In this document: positions 17,001 through 24,836 of the stretch, in pieces | Numbering within the stretch: the first letter of the stretch is position 1 | How the letters are laid out: each line of letters starts with the position of its first letter | Source: Acidobacteriota bacterium | Lineage (GTDB): Bacteria > Acidobacteriota > Blastocatellia > RBC074 | DNA length: 64,000 bases | NCBI GenBank assembly: GCA_019639255.1 | Contig: JAHBSF010000003.1 | Span: forward strand, 1 to 64,000 | Reading direction: 5' to 3' | Program-made: the position numbers and the translations under genes | The notes under the pieces: model-generated | Database searches by the model: none | Told to the model about the DNA's origin: nothing | The model's input: only the letters and a program-made list of their open reading frames with translations

Positions 17001-20000
17001 ATGAAGATCAATTATCGATACTACTGCCATAACCTGATGATGCAACGCTCACGCAGACTGTTCGGCGCGGTCATAATGACGGCCGCGCTGTGCATCAGTG
17101 CTCTCGCGCAATCCGGCCCTACCGGAAGCCTGGGCGGAGAAATCAAGGATCAGGGCGGGTCGGCCGTCATCGGCGCAAAAGTAACCGCCACGAACACCGG
17201 CGCCGGACTCAGCCGCACCGCTTCCACAGACTCCGAAGGACGATGGATAATTCCCGTCCTTCCGGTAGGCGTGTATAAAGTCGCGATAGAAGCGACCGGA
17301 TTCAAAAGAACCACGCGCGAGGGCGTTGCAGTAGAGGCTGCAGTGCCGCGCGTATTCGATACCGAACTCGAAGTCGGCGAGGTTACGGTCGAGGTCAACA
17401 TCACGGATACGGCGCCGCTCGTTACTCCCACGACCGCCACGACCTTCCGCCAGTTGACCGGACAGGAACTCGTACAGGTGCCGACATCAACCCGCAGCTT
17501 CACGCACCTTCTATCGGCCGAAGCGGGCGTTAGCGCCGACCTGCCGCCCGTGCTGACAAACGGCACGGGAAACATTTCGCCGTCCGTAAACGGCACGCGC
17601 ACCACAAGCACGAGTCTTACATTCAACGGCGTCGATGCAACGAACCTGACTACAAACGAGGGATCGTTTTCCGACAATATATCGCCCGCGCCCGAAACGC
17701 TTCAGGAAGTAAAGCTACAGACATCTCTTTACGACGCATCCACGGGCCGCTCAGGCGGCGGCAACTTTCAGCTCATTACGCGCAGCGGTTCCAACCGCTT
17801 CAGCGGCTCGCTCTATCACTACCTGCAGCACGAAAAACTGAACGCCAACGATTACTTCTTCAACCGCGACGGCATAGAAAAACCCAAGGCACGGCGCAAC
17901 GAGGGCGGATTTACTATCGGCGGCCCGGTTATTACCGACAAGTTGTTTTTCTTCGGCGGCTATCAGTTCACGCGCGCAAACACGGGTTTTGTGCCCACGG
18001 CGTCGAGCATCACGGTGCTGCCCGAAGCGCTGCGCCTGATACAGGGCGAGCGCACGCCGGCTAATCTCACAGCCGCCTTCCGGCAACTCAATCCCAATTT
18101 TGCGCTCACCGAAGCGCAGATCTCACCCATATCGGTAGCGCTGCTCAACCTGCGCAATCCGGCTACGGGGGACTTCTTTATCCCTGCGCCCCGGTCCGTA
18201 GCCGACCGGGTAGGTACGGATACGACCGTCAATCCGTGGACCGGGGGCAATCCCCTCGTACGGCAGCGCAATGTGTTTCCGGCCAAATTCGAGCAGGATC
18301 AGTTCACAACAAAACTCGACTATCAGATAGTCGAATCCAACCGATTGAGCGGTACGTTGTTTTTCGCCAACTTTCCGGGCTTCGATCCGTTCCCGGACCC
18401 GTCGAGTCTGGCTTCGCCCGTAACGCTGCGGCGCAACGACCGCAACCGCACGGTCGCGATTTCCGACATACATACCTTCAGCCCGACGCTCATCAACGAA
18501 GTGCGCGCCGGATACTTTTTCCTCAACAACACGCGCAGTCTCGATGATCCGTTTCTCGCCATCACAAACGCGCTGGTGGGAATACCGAATCCGGCGACAT
18601 TCTTCGACAACAGCCCGGGCACGCAGCGGCTCGGACACTTCGTCTTTCGCAACAACCTGTCGAACCTGTCTTTCGGAGGACCCAACGATTCGTTCAATCG
18701 CCGCCGCCAGCAGACCTTCAGCCTTTCGGACAACGTAACCTGGACGCGCGGCTCAAACGCGTTCCGCTTCGGCGCCGAATACAAGCGCCACATATACGAC
18801 TCGAACCTGCCCGAAGAACAGGCCGTAGAGTTCGAGAAGTGGGAAAACTTTACGCAGTTTCTTGCAGGCCGCGCCACCGAAGCCGATACCCAGTTCGGCA
18901 TCACCGACAAGAGCTTCCGGTTCCAGGATCTCGGCGCTTATATCGCAACCGATTACAACGCAGCGCGCGGACTTACGCTGAACCTGGGAATAAGGTGGGA
19001 GTGGTTCGGCTGGCCTACGGAAAAGGCCGGACAGATCGGCAACTTCGATTTCGCCGGATTGAGAAACACCGAAGATCCGACGCCGAGCTTCCTCGTGCCG
19101 TCGAACGTTCAGATTACCGGCTTTAACGCCATCGACGGAGCGCTCGCCGTCACTCAAAGAACCGACAACAAACACACGCTCAACGGGCAGGATCTGAACA
19201 ACTTCGCGCCGCGCTTCGGATTTGCATTCTCACCTTTCAGGAACGATCGAATGGTAGTACGGGGCGGATACGGCGTATTCTTCGACCGCCCGTCCGCCGC
19301 CTTCATAAACACGATCTTCAGCAACTATCCGTTCCTGCGCGAAGTCGAGGTCACCGCGCCCACGCGCAATGTGCCTATGGCTACGGCCTTCTCTCAGCAG
19401 GATCCGAACCTTCCCTTCAACCGGTATCTTCCGAACCGCATCGTGTATCAGAGCGGCGGAACCTACGTCATACGCGACGGCACTCCCGTAACGCGGCAAT
19501 CGGACGGATCGAACAATCCCATAGACCTCGCTACAGGCCTTCCCGCACTCGGCAACGTGGCTGAAACGTTTGAATTCCGCGCCGTAGACCGCAACCTGCG
19601 CACGCCCTACGTGCAGCAGTGGAACCTCGGATTCCAGTTCGAGATGATGAAGAATCTTTTGTTTGAGGCGCGCTATGTGGGCACGAAGGGCACGAAGCTG
19701 CTCGAAGCCACGGCCTTCAATCAGGGCTTCGACCTGAACGATTCAAACGCGCCCGATTACATTTTCAAGCGTTTCAACGACGCCTACGATGCAGCATATC
19801 AGCGAGAGTTCCAGCGCACGGGCAACGTGAACATACTCAACGGACCGCTGCGCAACGCAGGCGCGCAGCGCGAGCGCGGGCGCGGCATCGCATTCGGTTT
19901 TCCGAATACTGCGGTCGGAAACTTCATCGACTACAACCTGTCGAACGCTGCAGGCGCCGTTATAGGATTTGAAGCGCGCGGCTTGATACTGGGCTTCAAC

Positions 20001-20837
20001 GTGCCGGAGGCTCTGCTTCTGACCTCATCGTCCAATTCGATCTATCACGGATTGCAGTTGGGCGTGAACAAACGCTTTTCGCGCGGCCTTCAATACAACG
20101 CCTTCTATACCTGGTCGAAGTCGATGGACTATATCTCCAGCGATCCGGGTTCGACCGCCGGATCGGGTAAACCCGACGTGCCGAACGCCGGGTTCGTAGT
20201 ACAGGGCGATCAGCGGAATCTCAGACTTAACCGCGCCGTATCGGATTTCGACCGCACTCAGCGGTTCAGCGCAAACTTCGTTTACGAACTGCCGCTCGGA
20301 GATTCGGCGTTTCTCAAGGGATGGCAGATGTCGGGATTTGCGCAGATTCAGTCCGGCTCGCCGTTTACGATCTTCTCGGCCGAACCCGAAACCGGCAACG
20401 TATCGCAATATGCAAGCCTCCGAACCGGCTCGGGCGGTCTCTACCGCCTGGGCTTCGGCAGACCCAGCCTTTGCGGAACCATAGATCAACTCAGAGAAAA
20501 GGCTTCGGATCCAACCGAACGGTACTTCAACACCTCGGTGCTTTGTTCTCCGCAGACCGCAGCCGGCGGTTATCCGAACAATCGCGCCGTCGGATCGCTC
20601 GGAAGAAACGTGCTGCGCGGGCCTTACCAGAAGCGCTTCGATCTGGGCTTTTCCAAGAGCACCGCGATTACGGAACGTGTAGGCATTGAGTTCCGCTGGG
20701 ACGTGTTCAACATTTTCAACAATGTAAACTTCGCGCTTCCAAGCAGCGATCTGCAGGATACGACCGATTTCGGCATGATACTCAATACAATCGGCGGGCC
20801 GCGCGTGATGCAGTTCGGCCTGAAACTGAAGTTCTAA
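17001..20837 (+). CDS. Oar-like TonB-dependent receptor 1
   Basis: A 1278-residue outer-membrane protein. A signal peptide ends near ALAQ (residue 37), or translation may begin at Met13/Met14 just before the hydrophobic core. A carboxypeptidase-regulatory-like (Ig-fold) domain spans about residues 40-130, a plug domain about 135-275 and a long beta barrel fills the rest, ending in a terminal Phe (LKLKF), as expected for BAM-dependent barrels. This type takes up large oligosaccharides or peptides, or forms adhesive channels, in acidobacteria and myxobacteria. GGGAG lies 8-9 bp upstream of the ATG. The TAA stop is again the first triplet of an element (P10). Confidence 0.92.
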   Translation: MKINYRYYCHNLMMQRSRRLFGAVIMTAALCISALAQSGPTGSLGGEIKDQGGSAVIGAKVTATNTGAGLSRTASTDSEGRWIIPVLPVGVYKVAIEATGFKRTTREGVAVEAAVPRVFDTELEVGEVTVEVNITDTAPLVTPTTATTFRQLTGQELVQVPTSTRSFTHLLSAEAGVSADLPPVLTNGTGNISPSVNGTRTTSTSLTFNGVDATNLTTNEGSFSDNISPAPETLQEVKLQTSLYDASTGRSGGGNFQLITRSGSNRFSGSLYHYLQHEKLNANDYFFNRDGIEKPKARRNEGGFTIGGPVITDKLFFFGGYQFTRANTGFVPTASSITVLPEALRLIQGERTPANLTAAFRQLNPNFALTEAQISPISVALLNLRNPATGDFFIPAPRSVADRVGTDTTVNPWTGGNPLVRQRNVFPAKFEQDQFTTKLDYQIVESNRLSGTLFFANFPGFDPFPDPSSLASPVTLRRNDRNRTVAISDIHTFSPTLINEVRAGYFFLNNTRSLDDPFLAITNALVGIPNPATFFDNSPGTQRLGHFVFRNNLSNLSFGGPNDSFNRRRQQTFSLSDNVTWTRGSNAFRFGAEYKRHIYDSNLPEEQAVEFEKWENFTQFLAGRATEADTQFGITDKSFRFQDLGAYIATDYNAARGLTLNLGIRWEWFGWPTEKAGQIGNFDFAGLRNTEDPTPSFLVPSNVQITGFNAIDGALAVTQRTDNKHTLNGQDLNNFAPRFGFAFSPFRNDRMVVRGGYGVFFDRPSAAFINTIFSNYPFLREVEVTAPTRNVPMATAFSQQDPNLPFNRYLPNRIVYQSGGTYVIRDGTPVTRQSDGSNNPIDLATGLPALGNVAETFEFRAVDRNLRTPYVQQWNLGFQFEMMKNLLFEARYVGTKGTKLLEATAFNQGFDLNDSNAPDYIFKRFNDAYDAAYQREFQRTGNVNILNGPLRNAGAQRERGRGIAFGFPNTAVGNFIDYNLSNAAGAVIGFEARGLILGFNVPEALLLTSSSNSIYHGLQLGVNKRFSRGLQYNAFYTWSKSMDYISSDPGSTAGSGKPDVPNAGFVVQGDQRNLRLNRAVSDFDRTQRFSANFVYELPLGDSAFLKGWQMSGFAQIQSGSPFTIFSAEPETGNVSQYASLRTGSGGLYRLGFGRPSLCGTIDQLREKASDPTERYFNTSVLCSPQTAAGGYPNNRAVGSLGRNVLRGPYQKRFDLGFSKSTAITERVGIEFRWDVFNIFNNVNFALPSSDLQDTTDFGMILNTIGGPRVMQFGLKLKF

Positions 20838-20963
20838 ATCACTCCATACGACTTCGCGACAAAAAAGATAGATAACGAAACAGACGAAATAAGACGAAAA
20901 TTACGGAAATATTGAACTTTTCCGTAATTTTCGTCTTATTTCGAATGTTGCGTTATCTATCTA
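20835..20963 (+). repeat. Palindromic 3'-end element P10 between convergent genes
   Basis: The flank TAAATCACTCCATACGACTT is followed by a palindrome at 20865-20963 with well-matched inner arms (AAATAAGACGAAAATTACGG). It provides the stop of TonB receptor 1 at one end and the TAA of the convergent serine hydrolase at the other. Confidence 0.92.
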
Positions 20964-22419
20964 CCCGGCGACTCGCAAGGATTTGCTGCCGGATTTTTTC
21001 AAGCACCGGCGTGCTTGCGCGGCCGTAGTTCGAAAGCACCACGGCCGTATACCCGTCGTTGAGAAACATATCCAGGTTTGAGCTGATGCCCGGGAATCCG
21101 CCGCCGTGGCCCACGATCGAATTTGCAATTTCTACCTGAAAACCGTAGCCGTAGCCGGGCGAATTCAGTTCGGGTTTGGGAGAAAGGGCGAGTTTTACTC
21201 CTTCGGCGGAAATGAGTTTTCCGCCGAGCAGCGCCTGTGCGAAGCGGTGCAGATCCTCGACGGTAGAATATCCTCCGCCGGCCGGACCGCCGCGGATTAC
21301 GTGCTCGAATATGTTGCTCTGAAAAACAACGCCCTGCTGTGTAAACTGTTTGTCGTAGCCTACGGCGAGATTGGGATTCACCCGGTCGAGATCGAAGCTG
21401 CCGCTTGAGGTCATACCAGCAGGGCGGTATATGTTTTCACGGATATAGTCGAAATAATTCTGCCCCGACGCCTTTTCTATAACCTTGCCGAGTACGAGCA
21501 TTCCCGTATTGCTGTAAGCCCAGCGCGCGCCGGGTTCGAATTGAAGCGTCTCGTCTTTGGCAAGCTCCATCATATCGTCCACGGTACGGAAACGGGCGCG
21601 CGAGGATTCGACGAATTTGCGGTTGAAATAGCTGCCGAGCCCCGATGTATGCGTCAGCAGATGTTTGATGCGTATCTTGTCGGCTGCTTCCCTGTTCGGG
21701 AACTCTACGAACTTCGATAGCGGATCATCGAGCGAGAGAGCGCCGCGCTCGGCGAGCTGAACGATCGCGACCGAAGTAAACATCTTGTTCATAGAGCCGA
21801 GATTGAACCGCGTGGCGATGTTGTTCGGCGCGTTGAAGTCCTTGTTTGCAACGCCGTATGCTCCCTTGAAAATCACCTTGTCGCCCTTGGCCAGAAGCAC
21901 CGCGCCCGAAAATACGTCGGCGTCGGCCAGCTTTTTGAGATAAGCTCCGAGTTCGGCGCTCATCTGCGCCTCGGTGAGCCTCGCCGCCGCCGCCTCGCCC
22001 GAAGGCGCGTCTACGCGGCGCTGCCCTATCCCCGCGATGCGGTGCGGCGCTTCGGCCTCTACGCGCACAAGCAGCCCCTCCCATCCGCCCGTAAGATCCG
22101 CCTTGATCCGGAGCGTAACCTCGTTGGCGCCCTCTGAATGTACGCCCCCGAGCGTCAGCCCGCGCGTCCGGTCGTGCAGCGCCAGTATGAAGGCGAGATG
22201 CTGCTCAAGCGGTATGCGCATAAAATCCGGCGCATAGTTTTCCTTTATGTACGCCTCGGCCGCGCCCCTGTCCCCCTTGCTTATTACAGAAGCAAGCTCC
22301 TTTGCCCGACGCAGCGCCGGCGATTCACTCCCGCCCTGCACCCCCGCGCCCACAGCAATGCTCGCCGCTACGCTGACTAATGCAAGGATTGCACACACAT
22401 TGTATCCAATCTTTCTCAT
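20953..22419 (-). CDS. Secreted serine hydrolase of the beta-lactamase/PBP class C family
   Basis: A 488-residue protein with a signal peptide (MRKIGYNVCAILALVSVAAS). An N-terminal domain of about 140 residues is followed by the penicillin-binding-protein-like domain. Ser209-Met-Asn-Lys212 is the S-x-x-K nucleophile motif, AYSNTG gives the Y-x-N motif, and HGGGFPG gives the third box. Such proteins are esterases or D-aminopeptidases more often than true beta-lactamases. The longest frame starts at 22488, but the ATG at 22419 has GGGGGA upstream and begins the signal peptide. The terminal codon TAA comes from element P10. Confidence 0.88.
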   Translation of the reverse strand: MRKIGYNVCAILALVSVAASIAVGAGVQGGSESPALRRAKELASVISKGDRGAAEAYIKENYAPDFMRIPLEQHLAFILALHDRTRGLTLGGVHSEGANEVTLRIKADLTGGWEGLLVRVEAEAPHRIAGIGQRRVDAPSGEAAAARLTEAQMSAELGAYLKKLADADVFSGAVLLAKGDKVIFKGAYGVANKDFNAPNNIATRFNLGSMNKMFTSVAIVQLAERGALSLDDPLSKFVEFPNREAADKIRIKHLLTHTSGLGSYFNRKFVESSRARFRTVDDMMELAKDETLQFEPGARWAYSNTGMLVLGKVIEKASGQNYFDYIRENIYRPAGMTSSGSFDLDRVNPNLAVGYDKQFTQQGVVFQSNIFEHVIRGGPAGGGYSTVEDLHRFAQALLGGKLISAEGVKLALSPKPELNSPGYGYGFQVEIANSIVGHGGGFPGISSNLDMFLNDGYTAVVLSNYGRASTPVLEKIRQQILASRRVDR

Positions 22420-22611
22420 AGCATCCCCCGTTAAATTTTTCCGATAACCGTGTGGATATACGAAGACGCGGCTGCAAGGTTCGCACATAGTTCAGGGGCT
22501 TGATCTGCGAGTGGATGCGAAGCAACATGTGGGGGGGCAGGCTGGGGCGCCCCTTAGACGGGGCAAATAGACGGAGCAGTGCGGTCAAAACATTGCGAAC
22601 AAGGATGGTAT

Positions 22612-22938
22612 ATGGAAGAAGCATTGGGAATGGTCGAATGTCGCGGGATGGTGGCGATGGTCGAGGCGGCGGATGCGATGGTCAAGGCGGCCAACGTCAG
22701 GCTCGTAGGTTATGAGCGCATAGACGCCGGGCTCGTAACGGCTATTGTGCGCGGCGAGGTCGGCGCGGTGCGCGCGGCGGTAGAAGCCGGGGCAGCGGCC
22801 GGGGCCAGAGTGGGCGAAGTCGTCTCCACGCATATCATTCCGCGTCTGCACGAGGAAGTAGACTCGGGACTGCCCGTGCTGCATACGGGCGAAACCACGC
22901 GTAAACCCATCAGCGGCTCGGTCCGCGCGAGAGATTGA
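22612..22938 (+). CDS. Bacterial microcompartment (BMC) shell protein, PduA/EutM-like
   Basis: A 108-residue single-BMC-domain protein expected to form hexameric shell tiles. It matches the family along its length: [20 protein letters not shown], the hinge and pore loop ERIDAGLV (residues 35-42), then [19 protein letters not shown] and [15 protein letters not shown]. The pore motif is R-I-D-A-G where K-I-G-S-G is usual, so an acidic residue would line the pore, and the common I-P-R-P-H is I-P-R-L-H. AAGGATGG at 22601 supports the ATG at 22612. No other shell protein or microcompartment enzyme is nearby, so it is an orphan. Confidence 0.92.
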   Translation: MEEALGMVECRGMVAMVEAADAMVKAANVRLVGYERIDAGLVTAIVRGEVGAVRAAVEAGAAAGARVGEVVSTHIIPRLHEEVDSGLPVLHTGETTRKPISGSVRARD

Positions 22939-22940
22939 AG

Positions 22941-23063
22941 AAGTGCTGAGTGCTGAGTGCAAACAGGAAATCAGGAACTTTAATTACAGATACTTTGAAT
23001 TGAAGTTCTTCAGTTCCAAATTGCACTCAGCACTCAGCACTCAGCACTCAACACTTCTTCTCC
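22941..23063. repeat. Inverted repeat with heptamer arms
   Basis: GAAGTGCTGAGTGCTGAGTG on the left faces GCACTCAGCACTCAGCACTC and CAACACTTCTTC on the right across an AT-rich centre, so the CAGCACT heptamer forms both arms of a potential hairpin. It lies 3' of the BMC gene and upstream of the PQQ-propeller gene and may terminate the former. Confidence 0.65.
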
Positions 23064-23092
23064 CCGCTCAGCACTTTTAAGGAGGTCCGGGA

Positions 23093-24211
23093 GTGCGTTC
23101 TTTGCGGTATCTGATCATATTATGTTCAATTCTGCTGCTGTCGGGCGGCGAGCATCGCTTTGCGCAGACCGCCGACACTTGGCCGCAGTTTCGCGGCAAT
23201 CATTCGTTGTCGGGTGTGGCGGCTTCGGCGCCGCCGGCGCAGTTGAAGCTGCTGTGGACCTACGAAGCCGGAGAATCGGTCGAATCCTCGGCTGCAATCG
23301 TCGACGGCGTTGCTTACGTGGGTTCGATGACCGGCGATCTTCATGCCGTAGACCTCTCGACCGGCAGGGCGCGATGGAAATACCGTACCTCAAGCGACGG
23401 AATCGGCGAATCCTCTCCGGCCGCAGTGGGCGGGATTGTATACATCGGGGACATCGGCGGCACTTTTCACGCAGTCAACGCGGGCGACGGCAAACGCATC
23501 TGGTCCTACAAGACGGGCGGCGAGATCCGGTCTTCGCCCGTAGTTGTGGGCGACCGCGTCCTTATAGGGTCTTACGACGGCAGCCTGTACTGTTTCGGCG
23601 CGCGCGACGGCAAACTGCTGTGGCAGTTCAAGACCGGCAATTATGTGCACGGCACGCCGGGCGTAGTCGACGGCGTAGCTTATTTCGGCGGCTGCGATGA
23701 AGTGTTTCGCGGCATCCGCATTAGCGACGGCAGAGAAGTTCTGCAGATGCCCGCCGGAGGTTATACGGCCGGTTCGCCCACGATTGCGGGCGGAGTGGCC
23801 TATTTCGGCAATTTCAGCAACGAGGTAGTTGCGCTGAATCTGCGCACGCGGCGGTCCTTATGGCGTTATCAGCATCCGCAGCGGCAGTTTCCGTATTATT
23901 CCTCTGCTGCGTTTGCGCAGGGCCGGGTCGTGCTCGGCGGGCGCGACAAGTTCATCCACTGTCTGAACGCCGCTACGGGGCGAGCGGTATGGACTTTTCA
24001 GACGCGCGCGCGAGTGGAATCCTCGCCCGTCGTTGCGGGCGGGCGCGTTTATATAGGCTCCAACGACGGCAGGTTTTATGTTTTCGATTTGATGAGCGGC
24101 GCCAAGGTATGGGAGTTTACCGCGGGTTCGGCGCTGTCGGCATCTCCGGCCATCGCTGCGGGACGCATAGTGATCGGGGCGCACGACGGGAAGCTTTATT
24201 GTTTCGGATGA
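23093..24211 (+). CDS. PQQ-type beta-propeller repeat protein, exported
   Basis: A 372-residue protein with a signal peptide (about residues 1-25, RYLIILCSILLLSGG). The rest consists of about seven to eight propeller blades, each with an A-x-D/N-x-x-T/S-G-x-x-x-W motif, for example AVDLSTGRARWKY, AVNAGDGKRIWSY and CLNAATGRAVWTF. No catalytic dehydrogenase residues are seen, so it is a BamB/PQQ-like scaffold or binding propeller and not a PQQ enzyme. The GTG start is supported by GGAGGT at 23081. The Uma2 gene follows after 24 bp, so co-transcription is likely. Confidence 0.88.
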   Translation: MRSLRYLIILCSILLLSGGEHRFAQTADTWPQFRGNHSLSGVAASAPPAQLKLLWTYEAGESVESSAAIVDGVAYVGSMTGDLHAVDLSTGRARWKYRTSSDGIGESSPAAVGGIVYIGDIGGTFHAVNAGDGKRIWSYKTGGEIRSSPVVVGDRVLIGSYDGSLYCFGARDGKLLWQFKTGNYVHGTPGVVDGVAYFGGCDEVFRGIRISDGREVLQMPAGGYTAGSPTIAGGVAYFGNFSNEVVALNLRTRRSLWRYQHPQRQFPYYSSAAFAQGRVVLGGRDKFIHCLNAATGRAVWTFQTRARVESSPVVAGGRVYIGSNDGRFYVFDLMSGAKVWEFTAGSALSASPAIAAGRIVIGAHDGKLYCFG

Positions 24212-24235
24212 ACACTCTCTCCGAGGAGCGGGACT

Positions 24236-24796
24236 ATGAATACACAACCGGCAAGGCGCCCATTTACGACTTCCGAGTATCACCGTCTGATAGAGATCGG
24301 AATCCTGACCGAAAACGATCGGGTCGAACTGCTCGACGGGGAGGTGATTGAAATGGCGCCTATAGGCCCAAGACACGCGGCGTGCGTCGATCGTCTGGCG
24401 GAGTTTTTGCAGGGTAATATTGGGAAACAGGGAATTATCCGCGTTCAGAGCCCTATAGAGTTGAGCGAGCATTCGGAACCGGAACCCGACATCACAGTGC
24501 TAACCCGCCGATCCGACTTCTATGTCGGAGGTCATCCTACTCCGGCCGATATTCTGATCGTAATAGAAGTTGCCGACGCAACTCTGGACGCCGATCGCCG
24601 CGTCAAGCTTCCCGCTTATGCACGCGCGGGCATCCCCGAAGTCTGGCTCGTAAATCTGATCGAGGACCGCATAGAAGTTCACTCTCGCCCGAACCGCGAC
24701 GTATATCAGGAAATCCGCATCTGTTTGCGCGGCGACAGGGTAATATCTCCCACGCTTCCGAAACTCAAACTGAAGGCCGACGATATTCTGGTATAA
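24236..24796 (+). CDS. Uma2 family (DUF820) endonuclease-like protein
   Basis: A 186-residue protein of the Uma2 family, which has a PD-(D/E)xK restriction-endonuclease fold. The opening FTTSEYHRLIEIGILTENDR and DGEVIEMAPIGPRH are typical. The probable active-site residues are Asp in EPEPDITVL, Glu in VIEVAD and the following Lys in RRVKLPAYARAGIPEVWLV. Biological substrates of the family are not established; it is abundant in cyanobacteria and acidobacteria. GAGGAG lies ahead of the ATG. It sits between an exported propeller and the E1 dehydrogenase with no obvious link. Confidence 0.9.
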   Translation: MNTQPARRPFTTSEYHRLIEIGILTENDRVELLDGEVIEMAPIGPRHAACVDRLAEFLQGNIGKQGIIRVQSPIELSEHSEPEPDITVLTRRSDFYVGGHPTPADILIVIEVADATLDADRRVKLPAYARAGIPEVWLVNLIEDRIEVHSRPNRDVYQEIRICLRGDRVISPTLPKLKLKADDILV

Positions 24797-24836
24797 CTCT
24801 CTGGATTTCCATTTCAATTCTTCTTCAATATCTTCA

